DNA of 64,000 nt from Pseudomonadota bacterium (GTDB lineage Bacteria; Pseudomonadota; Gammaproteobacteria; Burkholderiales; Gallionellaceae): positions 620,001-684,000 of the forward strand of contig JAJZUP010000001.1 in assembly GCA_021848465.1 (NCBI GenBank), given 5' to 3'. The notes beneath the pieces were generated by a model, which saw only the letters and a list, made by a program, of their open reading frames with translations, ran no database searches and was not told the DNA's origin. How positions within the stretch are numbered: position 1 is the stretch's first letter; the number at the start of each line of letters is the position of its first letter. A program made the position numbers and the translations under genes. Shown here in pieces: positions 1-8,580 of this stretch.

Positions 1-102
1 GGCGATGCGTTTGCCGCCAAGGTTCAATGCGGCAACCAGATCGGCTACGGTGCTGACCTGTTCGAATGCTTGCGATGTCCCGTTGATGTAGACGGAAATC
101 AT
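1..102 (-). CDS. thiS: Sulfur carrier protein ThiS (5' part only)
   Basis: This is the N-terminal 34 codons of a gene that runs off the left edge. The translation starts MISVYINGT and continues through a TVADLVAALNL segment, the typical beta-grasp opening of ThiS, which carries sulfur as a C-terminal thiocarboxylate for thiamine thiazole synthesis. The GG tail cannot be seen because it lies outside the window. It is divergent from the tRNA gene. MoaD is the main alternative, but the short MxxxxING start and TVxxLL spacing fit ThiS better. Confidence 0.75.
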   Translation of the reverse strand, partial: MISVYINGTSQAFEQVSTVADLVAALNLGGKRIA

Positions 103-143
103 GTTTGCTTCAGCTCATGTTAGAATGGGCGCACATTTTACAT

Positions 144-217
144 GCGGGTGTAGTTCAATGGTAGAACGAAAGCTTCCCAAGCTTTAGACGTGGGTTCGAT
201 TCCCATCACCCGCTCCA
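144..217 (+). tRNA. tRNA-Gly, anticodon CCC
   Basis: A complete cloverleaf can be folded by eye. The acceptor stem GCGGGTG pairs with CACCCGC, the D-loop contains GTTCAATGGTAGAAC, and the anticodon stem AAAGC/GCTTT closes a seven-base loop TTCCCAA with anticodon CCC. The T-arm is TGGGTTCGATTCCCA, and the CCA end is encoded at 215-217. A TAGAAT hexamer at 121-126 followed by a GC-rich stretch could be its -10 element and discriminator, but no good -35 box is visible. Confidence 0.95.
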
Positions 218-261
218 GATTTTCCGGCCGGGCACGGCCGGCTCAATTGGGCGAAATCATC

Positions 262-1668
262 ATGAGTGAAAATAGAGCATATGCTGCGGGCAGCCTGGAA
301 GTTGACCTGGAGCTGATCCGGCGCCTCGACAAGAATGGCCCGCGCTACACCTCTTACCCGACCGCTGACCGGTTTACGGATGCGCTCAATGCACAGGCTT
401 ATAGCGCCTGGCTGTCCCGGCGCGCCGTGAGTCCGGCGCAGACACCTCTGTCGCTGTATGTGCATATCCCGTTCTGCAATACCCTGTGCTTCTATTGCGC
501 CTGCAACAAGGTGATCACCAAGGATTTCAGCAAGTCTGCAGAATATGTGCGCTACGTCACCAAGGAGCTGGAAATGCAGGCCGCCTTGCTGGGCAGCAAC
601 CGCCGTGTGGAGCAACTGCACTTCGGCGGCGGCACGCCGACCTTTCTCAGCAATGACGAGTTGCGTCAGTTGATGGGGGCGATCCGCAAGAATTTTCAGT
701 TGGTGGAAGATGGTGAGTATTCCATCGAAATCGACCCGCGCAAGGTGAGCGATGAAACGGTGGCACTATTGGGGCAACTGGGCTTCAACCGCATCAGCAT
801 CGGCGTGCAGGATTTTGACGAGGCTGTGCAGAAGGCAGTGAACCGCATCCAGAGCGAGGCGGAAACGCTTCAGGTCATCAAAGCGGCGCGTGCGAACGGT
901 TTCAAATCGGTGAGCATTGACCTGATCTACGGACTGCCAAAACAGAACCTGCAAGGGTTCAAGGCGACACTGGACAAGGTGATCGCGGCTGGCGTGGATC
1001 GCTTGTCGATCTACAACTACGCGCACATGCCGACGCTATTCAAGCCGCAGCGCCGCATCCATGAAGAAGATCTGCCTGCACCGCAGACCAAGCTGGATAT
1101 TCTGAAACTGGCCGTGAATACACTGACTGACGCAGGCTATGTGTACATCGGCATGGACCATTTTGCCAAGCCGGATGACGAACTGGCTATCGCGCAGCGC
1201 GAAGGCCGCCTGCACCGCAATTTTCAAGGCTATTCGACCCATTCCGATTGCGATCTGGTGGCTGTGGGGGTCAGTTCGATTGGCAAGGTCGGGCCGACTT
1301 ACAGCCAGAATTTCCGCGAACTGGAGCCGTACTATGCCGCACTCGACAACAATACCCTGCCGATCATGCGCGGGATGGAGTTGAACGAGGACGACCAGAT
1401 CCGTCGCGAAATCATCCAGGCGTTGATGTGCCACTTTGAAATCGACAAGGTGGCATTCGGCAAGGAATTCAAAATCGACTTCGACCAGTATTTCGCGGTG
1501 GAGCAGGCCGAGCTCCGGGAGTATGAGCGGGAAGGTCTGTTGACCATGTCTGCGGGGCATGTCAGTGTCACGCCCAAGGGACGCATGCTGATCCGCAATA
1601 TCTGCATGGTCTTTGACAAGTACTTGCGCACCCGACAGGAGCATGCGCGGTATTCCAAGGTCATCTGA
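262..1668 (+). CDS. hemN: Oxygen-independent coproporphyrinogen III oxidase
   Basis: This radical SAM enzyme oxidatively decarboxylates coproporphyrinogen III to protoporphyrinogen IX in anaerobic haem synthesis, in the cytoplasm. The 468-residue length matches HemN. The cluster-binding motif CNTLCFYCAC places cysteines at 72, 76, 79 and 81, the CX3CX2CXC pattern that separates HemN from HemW-like proteins. An FGGGTP motif follows, and the C-terminal HemN domain is present. The open frame extends upstream into the tRNA, but the ATG at 262 (MSENRAY) is the first start outside it. It appears to be a single-gene unit just after tRNA-Gly. Confidence 0.95.
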   Translation: MSENRAYAAGSLEVDLELIRRLDKNGPRYTSYPTADRFTDALNAQAYSAWLSRRAVSPAQTPLSLYVHIPFCNTLCFYCACNKVITKDFSKSAEYVRYVTKELEMQAALLGSNRRVEQLHFGGGTPTFLSNDELRQLMGAIRKNFQLVEDGEYSIEIDPRKVSDETVALLGQLGFNRISIGVQDFDEAVQKAVNRIQSEAETLQVIKAARANGFKSVSIDLIYGLPKQNLQGFKATLDKVIAAGVDRLSIYNYAHMPTLFKPQRRIHEEDLPAPQTKLDILKLAVNTLTDAGYVYIGMDHFAKPDDELAIAQREGRLHRNFQGYSTHSDCDLVAVGVSSIGKVGPTYSQNFRELEPYYAALDNNTLPIMRGMELNEDDQIRREIIQALMCHFEIDKVAFGKEFKIDFDQYFAVEQAELREYEREGLLTMSAGHVSVTPKGRMLIRNICMVFDKYLRTRQEHARYSKVI

Positions 1669-1752
1669 CGGGGTTTGGGGTAAGATACCCAATGCCGCCC
1701 CATGGCGGGCTGGCGGAAACAAGAGGAGGAGTCCCTTGCCCGAGGGAATATA

Positions 1753-3000
1753 ATGACAAGAAAAGTTGATGATTTCCGCTTGCGTTTAGGCAAGCATGAG
1801 TTGGTTCCGATCATGATCGGAGGGATGGGCGTGGATATTTCCACGGCCGAATTGGCGCTCGAGGCTGCGCGCTTGGGCGGGGTCGGACATATCTCCGATG
1901 CGATGTTGCCAACCGTGACCGATCGCCGCTACGACACCGATTTCGTCAAGACCAAGCTGACACAGTACAAGTACAACCTCGAAAACTCGGACAAGACTGA
2001 CATCAAATTTGATTTGGGGCAGGTGTCGGAGGCCACGCGCCTGCATGTCAGCAAGACCATGGAGGCCAAGCGCGGCCCAGGCATGGTGTTCCTCAATGTG
2101 ATGGAAAAACTCACGATGAATGCCCCCAGGGAAACCCTGAAGGCACGTCTGGAGGCCGCGCTTTCCGCTGGCATAGACGGCATTACGCTGGCGGCCGGAT
2201 TGCACCTTGGATCGTTTGCGATGATCGAAGACCATCCGCGTTTCCGCGATGCCAAGCTGGGAATTATCGTGTCGTCCGTCCGTGCGCTGCAGTTGTTCCT
2301 GCGCAAGAATGTTCGCTCCAACCGCCTGCCGGATTACATCGTGATCGAAGGGCCGCTGGCCGGCGGTCATCTGGGCTTTGGACTGGATTGGCAAAAGTAT
2401 GATCTTGCCACCATTACCCTGGAGGTGATGGAGTACCTGAAAGCCGAGAAGCTCGATATTCCGGTGATCCCGGCCGGCGGTATTTTTACCGGCAGTGATG
2501 CGACACGCTTCCTGGAAATAGGGGCGGCGGGTGTACAGGTGGCGACGCGTTTCACTGTAGCCAAGGAGTGTGGGTTGCCGAGCGATGTGAAGCAGGAATA
2601 CTTCAAGACCAGCGAAGCGGATATTGAGGTGAATAACGTTTCGCCGACCGGCTATCCGATGCGGATGTTGAAACACAGCCCCGCAATCGGCTCCGGCATC
2701 CGTCCTGGGTGCGAATCATACGGTTATCTGCTGGATGCGAATGGCCGCTGCTCCTATATCGACTCGTACAATCGCGAGATTGCGCTGCACCCCGACGCGA
2801 AGAAGATCGAGGTCTACGACAAGACCTGTTTGTGCACGCATATGCGCAATTTCAAATTATGGACCTGCGGCCACTATGCCTATCGTCTGAAGGACACTGC
2901 GCGTAAACAGGCGGATGGCAGTTATGAGCTGTTGAGCGCCGAGCATGTGTTCAAGGACTACCAGTTCGGCACCGATAACCGCATTGCCTTGCCGGAATAA
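1753..3000 (+). CDS. Nitronate monooxygenase-like FMN protein
   Basis: This 415-residue TIM-barrel flavoprotein belongs to the 2-nitropropane dioxygenase/nitronate monooxygenase family, which binds FMN and oxidises alkyl nitronates. Visible family features are IMIGGMGVDIS near the N-terminus, GPLAGGHLG in the middle and PVIPAGGIFTG plus AAGVQVATRF for phosphate binding. The C-terminal 80 residues carry a cysteine-bearing tail (TCLCTHM, WTCGHY) not needed for the barrel. The start at 1753 is chosen because GAGGGA lies six bases upstream, and an upstream in-frame ATG at 1702 has no such site. The true substrate is unknown. Confidence 0.8.
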   Translation: MTRKVDDFRLRLGKHELVPIMIGGMGVDISTAELALEAARLGGVGHISDAMLPTVTDRRYDTDFVKTKLTQYKYNLENSDKTDIKFDLGQVSEATRLHVSKTMEAKRGPGMVFLNVMEKLTMNAPRETLKARLEAALSAGIDGITLAAGLHLGSFAMIEDHPRFRDAKLGIIVSSVRALQLFLRKNVRSNRLPDYIVIEGPLAGGHLGFGLDWQKYDLATITLEVMEYLKAEKLDIPVIPAGGIFTGSDATRFLEIGAAGVQVATRFTVAKECGLPSDVKQEYFKTSEADIEVNNVSPTGYPMRMLKHSPAIGSGIRPGCESYGYLLDANGRCSYIDSYNREIALHPDAKKIEVYDKTCLCTHMRNFKLWTCGHYAYRLKDTARKQADGSYELLSAEHVFKDYQFGTDNRIALPE

Positions 3001-3067
3001 TCGGCTTGGCATTCGCAGTCGCGAGGCGATCGGCTAGAATGGCGCTGTTTCCTATCCCGGCAGTCAT

Positions 3068-4339
3068 ATGGTTCCGCATCTCACCACCGCATTGAAAGGC
3101 CCGCTGCTCGATCTGGAGCGGCGCATCATCACCGCACAGCCGGCTATCGAGCACTGGTTTCGCACGCAATGGCAGGAGCACACGCCGCCGTTTTATTCTT
3201 CGGTGGATTTGCGTAACAGCGGCTTCAAGCTGGCGCCAGTGGATACCAACCTGTTTCCCGGCGGTTTCAACAACCTGAATCCGGATTTTGTGCCGTTGTG
3301 TGTGCAGGCGGTGCAAAGCACGATTGAGAAGGTGTGCCCGGAAGCGCGCGGATTATTGCTGATTCCGGAGAACCACACGCGCAACCAGTTTTACCTGCAA
3401 AACGTAGCGCAGCTTGCGCTGGTGTTGCGTCAGGCCGGGCTGAATGTGCGCATCGGTTCACTGTTGCCGGAAATTACCCAGCCCACCACGCTGGAGTTGG
3501 CCAACGGTTCGACGCTGACGCTGGAACCCCTGCTGCGTAACGGCAATCGCTTGGGTGTGACAGGCTTCGACCCGTGCGTGGTGTTGCTGAACAACGATTT
3601 GTCGGCAGGCGCTCCGGATATCCTGAAAAATCTTGAGCAGACCGTTCTGCCGCCGCTGGAAGCGGGCTGGTACAGGCGCCGCAAGTCGCAGCATTTCTCC
3701 GCTTATCGACACGTGGCACAACAGTTTTCGGAATTGCTGGGCATCGACCCCTGGCTGATCGATCCGTTTTTCGCAGTGTGTAATCAGGTCAATTTCCAGG
3801 AAAAGGTCGGTGAGGAATGTCTCGCCGCGCAGGTGGATTCCGTGTTGCAGCAAGTGCGCGCGAAATATGCCGAGTATGGCGTGAAGCAAGACCCGTTTGT
3901 GATCGTGAAGGCCGATGCGGGAACTTACGGCATGGGCATCATGACCGTGAAGGATGCCAGCGAGGTGCGCGACCTGAATCGCCGCCAGCGCAACAAGATG
4001 GCGGTGATCAAGGAAGGCATGCAGGTATCCGATGTACTGGTGCAGGAGGGTGTGTATACCTTTGAGGACTTGAGCGGCGCCGTGGCCGAGCCGGTCGTAT
4101 ACATGATCGACCGCTATGTGGTCGGCGGTTTCTACCGCGTTCATACCGAGCGCGGCGTGGATGAGAACCTGAATGCGCCGGGCATGAAATTCGAACCCCT
4201 GGCCTTTGAGCAATGTTGCACCTTGCCCAGTCCCGAGTGCGCGCCTGACGATACCCCGAACCGTTTTTACGCCTACGGAGTGGTCGCACGACTGGCCATG
4301 CTGGCAGCCTCGCTGGAACTGGAAGGGGCGCAGGCATGA
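3068..4339 (+). CDS. gshA: Glutamate-cysteine ligase, proteobacterial GshA type
   Basis: This is the first enzyme of glutathione synthesis, joining glutamate and cysteine with ATP in the cytoplasm. The 423-residue protein has the features of the GshA group seen in acidithiobacilli and betaproteobacteria: VDLRNSGFKLAPVDTNLFP near residue 50 and an ATP-grasp-like VKADAGTYGMGIMTV in the second half. It is unrelated in sequence to E. coli GshA. It overlaps apbE by four bases (ATGA), so the two are probably translated together. Confidence 0.87.
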   Translation: MVPHLTTALKGPLLDLERRIITAQPAIEHWFRTQWQEHTPPFYSSVDLRNSGFKLAPVDTNLFPGGFNNLNPDFVPLCVQAVQSTIEKVCPEARGLLLIPENHTRNQFYLQNVAQLALVLRQAGLNVRIGSLLPEITQPTTLELANGSTLTLEPLLRNGNRLGVTGFDPCVVLLNNDLSAGAPDILKNLEQTVLPPLEAGWYRRRKSQHFSAYRHVAQQFSELLGIDPWLIDPFFAVCNQVNFQEKVGEECLAAQVDSVLQQVRAKYAEYGVKQDPFVIVKADAGTYGMGIMTVKDASEVRDLNRRQRNKMAVIKEGMQVSDVLVQEGVYTFEDLSGAVAEPVVYMIDRYVVGGFYRVHTERGVDENLNAPGMKFEPLAFEQCCTLPSPECAPDDTPNRFYAYGVVARLAMLAASLELEGAQA

Positions 4340-5367
4340 TGAAGCGCTGGTTGCTGATTGGCTTGGTATTGCTGCTGCAAGCGTGCAGCAAGGAGCTGCC
4401 AACATACCAGGAGCAAGGCTATGTGTTCGGCACGCTGGTGGAGGTCAGCATCTACGGCGAAGATGAGGTCAAGGCACGGGCGGCGGTTACGGCGGTGATG
4501 CGTGAGTTCCAGCGGCTGCATGACATGCTGCATGCCTGGAAGCCTTCCGAACTGAGCAGTTTGAATATGGCATTCGCACGCGGCAGGCCGCAGGCGGTGA
4601 CACCGGAGCTGACCGCCATGTTGCGCGACGCGGTACGGGTTTCCGAGCAATCCGACGGCTTGTTCAATCCGGCGATCGGTGGCCTGATCCAGGCCTGGGG
4701 TTTCCAGGCGGACGATTTCAAGGCTGTACTGCCGAATGAGCGGAAGATTGCCGCATTGGTGCATGCGCATCCGCAAATGAGCGATCTTGTGTTTGACGGT
4801 GACCGTTTGCGCAGCCGCAATCTGGCGGTCAAGCTGGATCTTGGCGGTTATGCGAAGGGCTATGCGCTGGATCGTGCTGCCGGCATCCTCAGGCAACGCG
4901 GTATCAATAATGCGCTGATCAATATCGGCGGGAATGTATTGGCGATGGGCGCTCATGGCAAGCGCGCTTGGCGTATTGGCATCCAGCATCCGCGCAAGCC
5001 CGGTCCGATCGCGACGCTGGAGCTGCATGATGGCGAAGCAATCGGCACCTCAGGCGATTATCAGCGTTTTTTTGAAGTGGATGCGAAACGTTATTGTCAT
5101 TTGATTGATCCGCGTACCGGCTATCCGGTGCAAGGGGTGGAGGCAGTTACGATCCTGACGCATGGTGAACATGCGGGGCTGCAGTCTGATGCCGCCTCGA
5201 AGCCGCTATTCATTTCCGGAGTGCAAGGCTGGCGCGAGGCAGCGCATAAAATGCAACTCGAAGACGCGCTGCTGATTGACGCCCAAGGCGTGGTGCATCT
5301 GACCGATGCGATGCGCAAGCGGCTGGAGTTCATGGATAGCAATACCACTTTGGACGCAGGATCGTAG
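4336..5367 (+). CDS. apbE: FAD:protein FMN transferase, lipoprotein
   Basis: ApbE attaches FMN covalently to threonine of partner flavoproteins (for example Nqr/Rnf subunits) in the periplasm. The N-terminus is a lipoprotein signal with lipobox LLQAC, making Cys17 the likely acylated residue. Family motifs seen are GTLVEVSIYG, LDLGGYAKGYALDRA, NIGGNV and the C-terminal IDPRTGYP. At 343 residues it has normal length. The adjacent ATGs at 4336 and 4339 are both possible starts. No Nqr or Rnf partner lies in the window. Confidence 0.93.
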   Translation: MMKRWLLIGLVLLLQACSKELPTYQEQGYVFGTLVEVSIYGEDEVKARAAVTAVMREFQRLHDMLHAWKPSELSSLNMAFARGRPQAVTPELTAMLRDAVRVSEQSDGLFNPAIGGLIQAWGFQADDFKAVLPNERKIAALVHAHPQMSDLVFDGDRLRSRNLAVKLDLGGYAKGYALDRAAGILRQRGINNALINIGGNVLAMGAHGKRAWRIGIQHPRKPGPIATLELHDGEAIGTSGDYQRFFEVDAKRYCHLIDPRTGYPVQGVEAVTILTHGEHAGLQSDAASKPLFISGVQGWREAAHKMQLEDALLIDAQGVVHLTDAMRKRLEFMDSNTTLDAGS

Positions 5368-5375
5368 GAGCGAAC

Positions 5376-5807
5376 GTGGTCGGGATTCTATTGGTTACAC
5401 ATAACGGTCTGGGGGATAGCCTGGCGGATTGCGTCAGGCACGTGCTGGGGGCCGTGCCGGCACATCTGATGGTCTTGTCAGTCCTGGCGGACGACGACCC
5501 CGGGAAAAAAGAGGCCGAAGGACGAGCGCTAATTGCCGGGCTGGATACGGGGTCTGGGGTATTGATCCTGTGCGATGTATTCGGCGCGACGCCGGGCAAC
5601 ATTGCGTTGCGGCTGCTGGAAAAAGGCCGCGTTGAAGGAGTAGCCGGAGTTAATTTGCCGATGCTGTTGCGTGCGGTAACTTGCGGACGGGAAAAGGGGC
5701 TGGCGGAAGCGCGACAGCGCGCGCTGGATGGCGGACGCGATTGTATAGTGTTCATGGATCAGGAAGCGAAGGGGTGTGATGTTGCAACAAGACGCGCAGA
5801 TCATTAA
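5376..5807 (+). CDS. PTS EIIA component, mannose/fructose family
   Basis: This 143-residue EIIA domain (ManX N-terminal type) would accept phosphate from HPr on His9, in the segment LLVTHNGLG. The start is a GTG at 5376 with TAGGAG nine bases before. The last 29 bases overlap the HPr gene in another frame, showing a tight operon EIIA-HPr-EI. There is no EIIB or EIIC in the operon, so this looks like a regulatory PTS rather than a sugar importer, as known for many betaproteobacteria. The 13 residues after MDQEAKG are poorly family-like and may be tail. Confidence 0.9.
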   Translation: MVGILLVTHNGLGDSLADCVRHVLGAVPAHLMVLSVLADDDPGKKEAEGRALIAGLDTGSGVLILCDVFGATPGNIALRLLEKGRVEGVAGVNLPMLLRAVTCGREKGLAEARQRALDGGRDCIVFMDQEAKGCDVATRRADH

Positions 5808-6048
5808 CAAGCTGGGCCTGCATGCTCGCGCTTCGGCCAAATTGACCCAGTTGGCTTCGCAGTTTCCCTGCGAAGTGTGGCTGTCGCGCAATGGCCGGCG
5901 CATCAATGCGAAAAGCATCATGGGCGTGATGATGCTGGCTGCGGCGAAAGGTAGCACAATTACCATAGAAACGAACGGCGAGCGCGAGCAGGAGGCGATG
6001 ACCGCCATCCTGGCGTTGATTGGCGATTATTTCGGGGAGGGTGAATGA
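5779..6048 (+). CDS. ptsH: Phosphocarrier protein HPr
   Basis: HPr relays phosphate from enzyme I to EIIA. With the ATG at 5779 it is 89 residues long, and the active site falls at His15 in LGLHARAS. Ser46 is present in the NAKSIMG segment, the site phosphorylated by HPr kinase where that enzyme exists. A GTG at 5776 is an alternative start and would only add one residue. AAGGGG just upstream serves as ribosome binding site. It overlaps ptsI by four bases (ATGA). Confidence 0.95.
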   Translation: MLQQDAQIINKLGLHARASAKLTQLASQFPCEVWLSRNGRRINAKSIMGVMMLAAAKGSTITIETNGEREQEAMTAILALIGDYFGEGE

Positions 6049-7769
6049 GCTTCGCACTGCATGGCCTCCCGGTTTCGCGCGGCATTGCCATCGGGCATGC
6101 GCATCTGGTGTCGCACGCGGTGCTGGAAGTTACGCATTATGTGTTGCCAAAGCATCTGGTTCATGAGGAGGTTGCTCGGCTTGATGATGCCCTGCAGGCG
6201 ACACGACAGGAGCTGCTGGCATTGCGCGAATACCGGCCGCAACTGGCGGCGGCGGAATTCGACGCGTTTCTTGATCTGCACTTGATGATCCTTGATGATG
6301 TGCATATCAGCTCAGCCGCGCGCGAGATGATCCAGCGCGAACACTGTAATGCCGAATGGGCGTTGAAGACCCAGATGGAGGAACTCGTGGCGCAATTCGA
6401 GGCATTTGAAGATGCCTATTTGCGTGAACGTAAAACCGATGTGATCCAGGTGGTGGAGCGGATTTTGAAAACGCTCAGCGGGCACCCCGGCCATGTGCCT
6501 CCTGACAGCCTGCGCGAAGCAAGCTTGATTTTGGTCGCGCACGATGTGAGTCCGGCCGACCTGATCCAGCTCAAACCGAACCAGTTCAGTGCAATCCTGA
6601 CCGACCTGGGCGGCGCGACCTCACATACCGCCATTGTGGCACGCGGTCTGAATAAGCCTTGCGTGGTGGGGCTGCATCACGCGCGCGAATTGATCAAGGA
6701 TAACGATCTATTGATCATTGACGGCGAGCAGGGTGTGGTGCTGGTTAATCCGGACAAGCAACTGGTTGCCGAGTACCGACTGCGGCAGAGCCAGTTCGAT
6801 CTGGAACGGCAGAAGCTCAAGCGTCTGAAGTCAGCCCATGCGAATACGCTGGATGGAACTCACGTTGAGCTGCATGCAAACATCGAGATGCCAAACGACC
6901 TGCCCGAGGTAAAGGAAAACGGTGCCACCGGCATTGGCCTGTTCCGCAGCGAATTCCTGTTCCTGAACCGCGATACCCTGCCCGACGAGGAGGAGCAGTT
7001 TGCTGCATATCGCTCAGCGGTGGAAGGCATGGATGGTTTGCCGGTTACCATCCGCACGTTTGACCTGGGGGCGGACAAGCAGATGAAGCAGGCTGTGCGG
7101 GTTGCAAGCAATCCGGCGCTGGGCTTGCGAGCGATCCGCCTGTGCCTGGCCGAGCCACAACTGTTCCGCACCCAGCTGCGCGCGCTCTTGCGAGCTTCGG
7201 CATACGGAAACATGAAGATTCTGGTACCTATGCTGTCGGGTTTGGCAGAGATCAATCAGACCTTGCAGTTTATTTCGCAGACCAAGCATGAGCTGTCGGC
7301 ACAGGGGATCGCATTCGATCCGAACGTGCCGATCGGCGGCATGATCGAGATTCCGGCTGCGGCCCTGTCGATGAGCGCTTTTCTGAAGAAGCTGGATTTC
7401 CTGTCCATTGGTACAAACGATTTGATCCAGTACACGCTTGCCATCGACCGTACCGACGAGGAGGTCGCACATCTTTACGATCCCTTGCATCCGTCCGTGT
7501 TATACCTGCTTGCGCATGTGATCGGTCAGGCGAACAATGCCAATGTTCCGGTTTCGGTGTGCGGCGAAATGGCCGGTGAGCTGGCTTATACCCGCTTGCT
7601 GCTGGGCCTTGGACTACGGCAGTTTTCGATGAACCCGGGCCAGTTGCTGGCGACCAAGCAGCGCATCCTGACCAGTAGCTTGCCGGACATCATGCCAATT
7701 ACACAGAAAATCCTGCACTCGGATGATCCGCTCAGGATGCAGGAACTGCTTGCCCAATTGAACGCCTGA
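6045..7769 (+). CDS. ptsI: Phosphoenolpyruvate-protein phosphotransferase (PTS enzyme I)
   Basis: Enzyme I takes phosphate from phosphoenolpyruvate and passes it to HPr. The 574-residue length is standard. The phosphohistidine is His194 in GGATSHTAIVAR, the PEP-binding barrel shows GIGLFRSEFLF and SIGTNDLIQYTLA, and the catalytic cysteine is Cys506 in VSVCGEMAGE. All key residues are intact, so the incomplete PTS is probably active in phosphate signalling. It is the last gene of the EIIA-ptsH-ptsI operon. Confidence 0.96.
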   Translation: MSFALHGLPVSRGIAIGHAHLVSHAVLEVTHYVLPKHLVHEEVARLDDALQATRQELLALREYRPQLAAAEFDAFLDLHLMILDDVHISSAAREMIQREHCNAEWALKTQMEELVAQFEAFEDAYLRERKTDVIQVVERILKTLSGHPGHVPPDSLREASLILVAHDVSPADLIQLKPNQFSAILTDLGGATSHTAIVARGLNKPCVVGLHHARELIKDNDLLIIDGEQGVVLVNPDKQLVAEYRLRQSQFDLERQKLKRLKSAHANTLDGTHVELHANIEMPNDLPEVKENGATGIGLFRSEFLFLNRDTLPDEEEQFAAYRSAVEGMDGLPVTIRTFDLGADKQMKQAVRVASNPALGLRAIRLCLAEPQLFRTQLRALLRASAYGNMKILVPMLSGLAEINQTLQFISQTKHELSAQGIAFDPNVPIGGMIEIPAAALSMSAFLKKLDFLSIGTNDLIQYTLAIDRTDEEVAHLYDPLHPSVLYLLAHVIGQANNANVPVSVCGEMAGELAYTRLLLGLGLRQFSMNPGQLLATKQRILTSSLPDIMPITQKILHSDDPLRMQELLAQLNA

Positions 7770-7838
7770 CGTTGAGGCGCGGGGAGGCGCTTGCTATACT
7801 CGCAGGCTCGAAATAACGCTACCCGGAGATGCAGGGAG

Positions 7839-8492
7839 ATGAACAATATGGAACAGCTTCGCTTTAACATGATTGAACAGCAGATTCGTCCATGGGATGT
7901 GCTGGATAGTAATGTGCTTGATCTGCTTAAAAAGGTGAAACGCGAACAGTTCGTACCGGCTGCGCAACGGGCATTGGCGTTTATGGATATGGAAATCCCG
8001 CTGGGGCATGGTTCCAGCATGTGGCAACCCAAACTGGAGGCCCGTGCTTTGCAGGCACTGGCGCTGGGGCGCGTTGACCAAGTGCTGGAAGTAGGGACCG
8101 GCAGCGGCTACCTGACGGCTTTACTTGCCAGCCAGGCTGAACATGTTACCAGCGTGGAAATTGTGCGTGACTTGAGCGACATGGCTGCGCGAAACATCGA
8201 GGCGCTGCACATTGCGAATGTTACGCTTGCGGTTGGTGATGCAGCCAATGGTTGGGGAAATCAGCAATATGATGCAATCATCCTGACTGGCTCGGTGCCG
8301 CTGGAGCCGGCTGCGTTCCTGGCTAACCTGAAAATTGGCGGGCGGATGTTTGCCGTGGTTGGTGAAGGTGCTGCAATGGCGGCTAGCCTGTTTACCCGTA
8401 CCGCCAGTGAGACCGTCCAGCGTCGTGTGCTTTTCGAAACCAGTGTCACACCGCTGGTAAATGCGCCGCAGCCACAACGCTTTGTATTCTAG
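7839..8492 (+). CDS. Protein-L-isoaspartate O-methyltransferase family protein
   Basis: This PCMT-family class I methyltransferase has 217 residues. The SAM-binding motif VLEVGTGSGYLTALLA and the segment VTSVEIVRDL are clear. The family methylates L-isoaspartyl residues in damaged proteins. The RFNMIEQQIRPWDV opening is common in betaproteobacterial copies that sit beside tolC and may have a different, unproven substrate. Starts at 7839 and 7848 are equally good, each with a GGAG-like site at usable distance. It lies 88 bases ahead of tolC. Confidence 0.85.
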   Translation: MNNMEQLRFNMIEQQIRPWDVLDSNVLDLLKKVKREQFVPAAQRALAFMDMEIPLGHGSSMWQPKLEARALQALALGRVDQVLEVGTGSGYLTALLASQAEHVTSVEIVRDLSDMAARNIEALHIANVTLAVGDAANGWGNQQYDAIILTGSVPLEPAAFLANLKIGGRMFAVVGEGAAMAASLFTRTASETVQRRVLFETSVTPLVNAPQPQRFVF

Positions 8493-8519
8493 CGGTTTCC
8501 TGCCACAGGCAAGGTGCCC

Positions 8520-8549
8520 TTGAGTTATTGTTGTCTTACGTGGTATATT
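8520..8549 (+). promoter_or_regulatory. Possible sigma-70 promoter for tolC
   Basis: TTGAGT at 8520-8525 and TATATT at 8544-8549 are separated by 18 bases and sit 31 bases before the tolC start codon. This is a by-eye match only, and the stretch is noticeably more AT-rich than its surroundings. Confidence 0.3.
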
Positions 8550-8580
8550 AGAAAAATCTAATATTCATTTGGTGCCGAAA

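Noticed and set aside
1786..2676. 296-codon minus-strand frame
   Set aside because: It lies entirely opposite the nitronate monooxygenase gene, with no family features and a composition rich in His, Gln and Arg typical of shadow frames.
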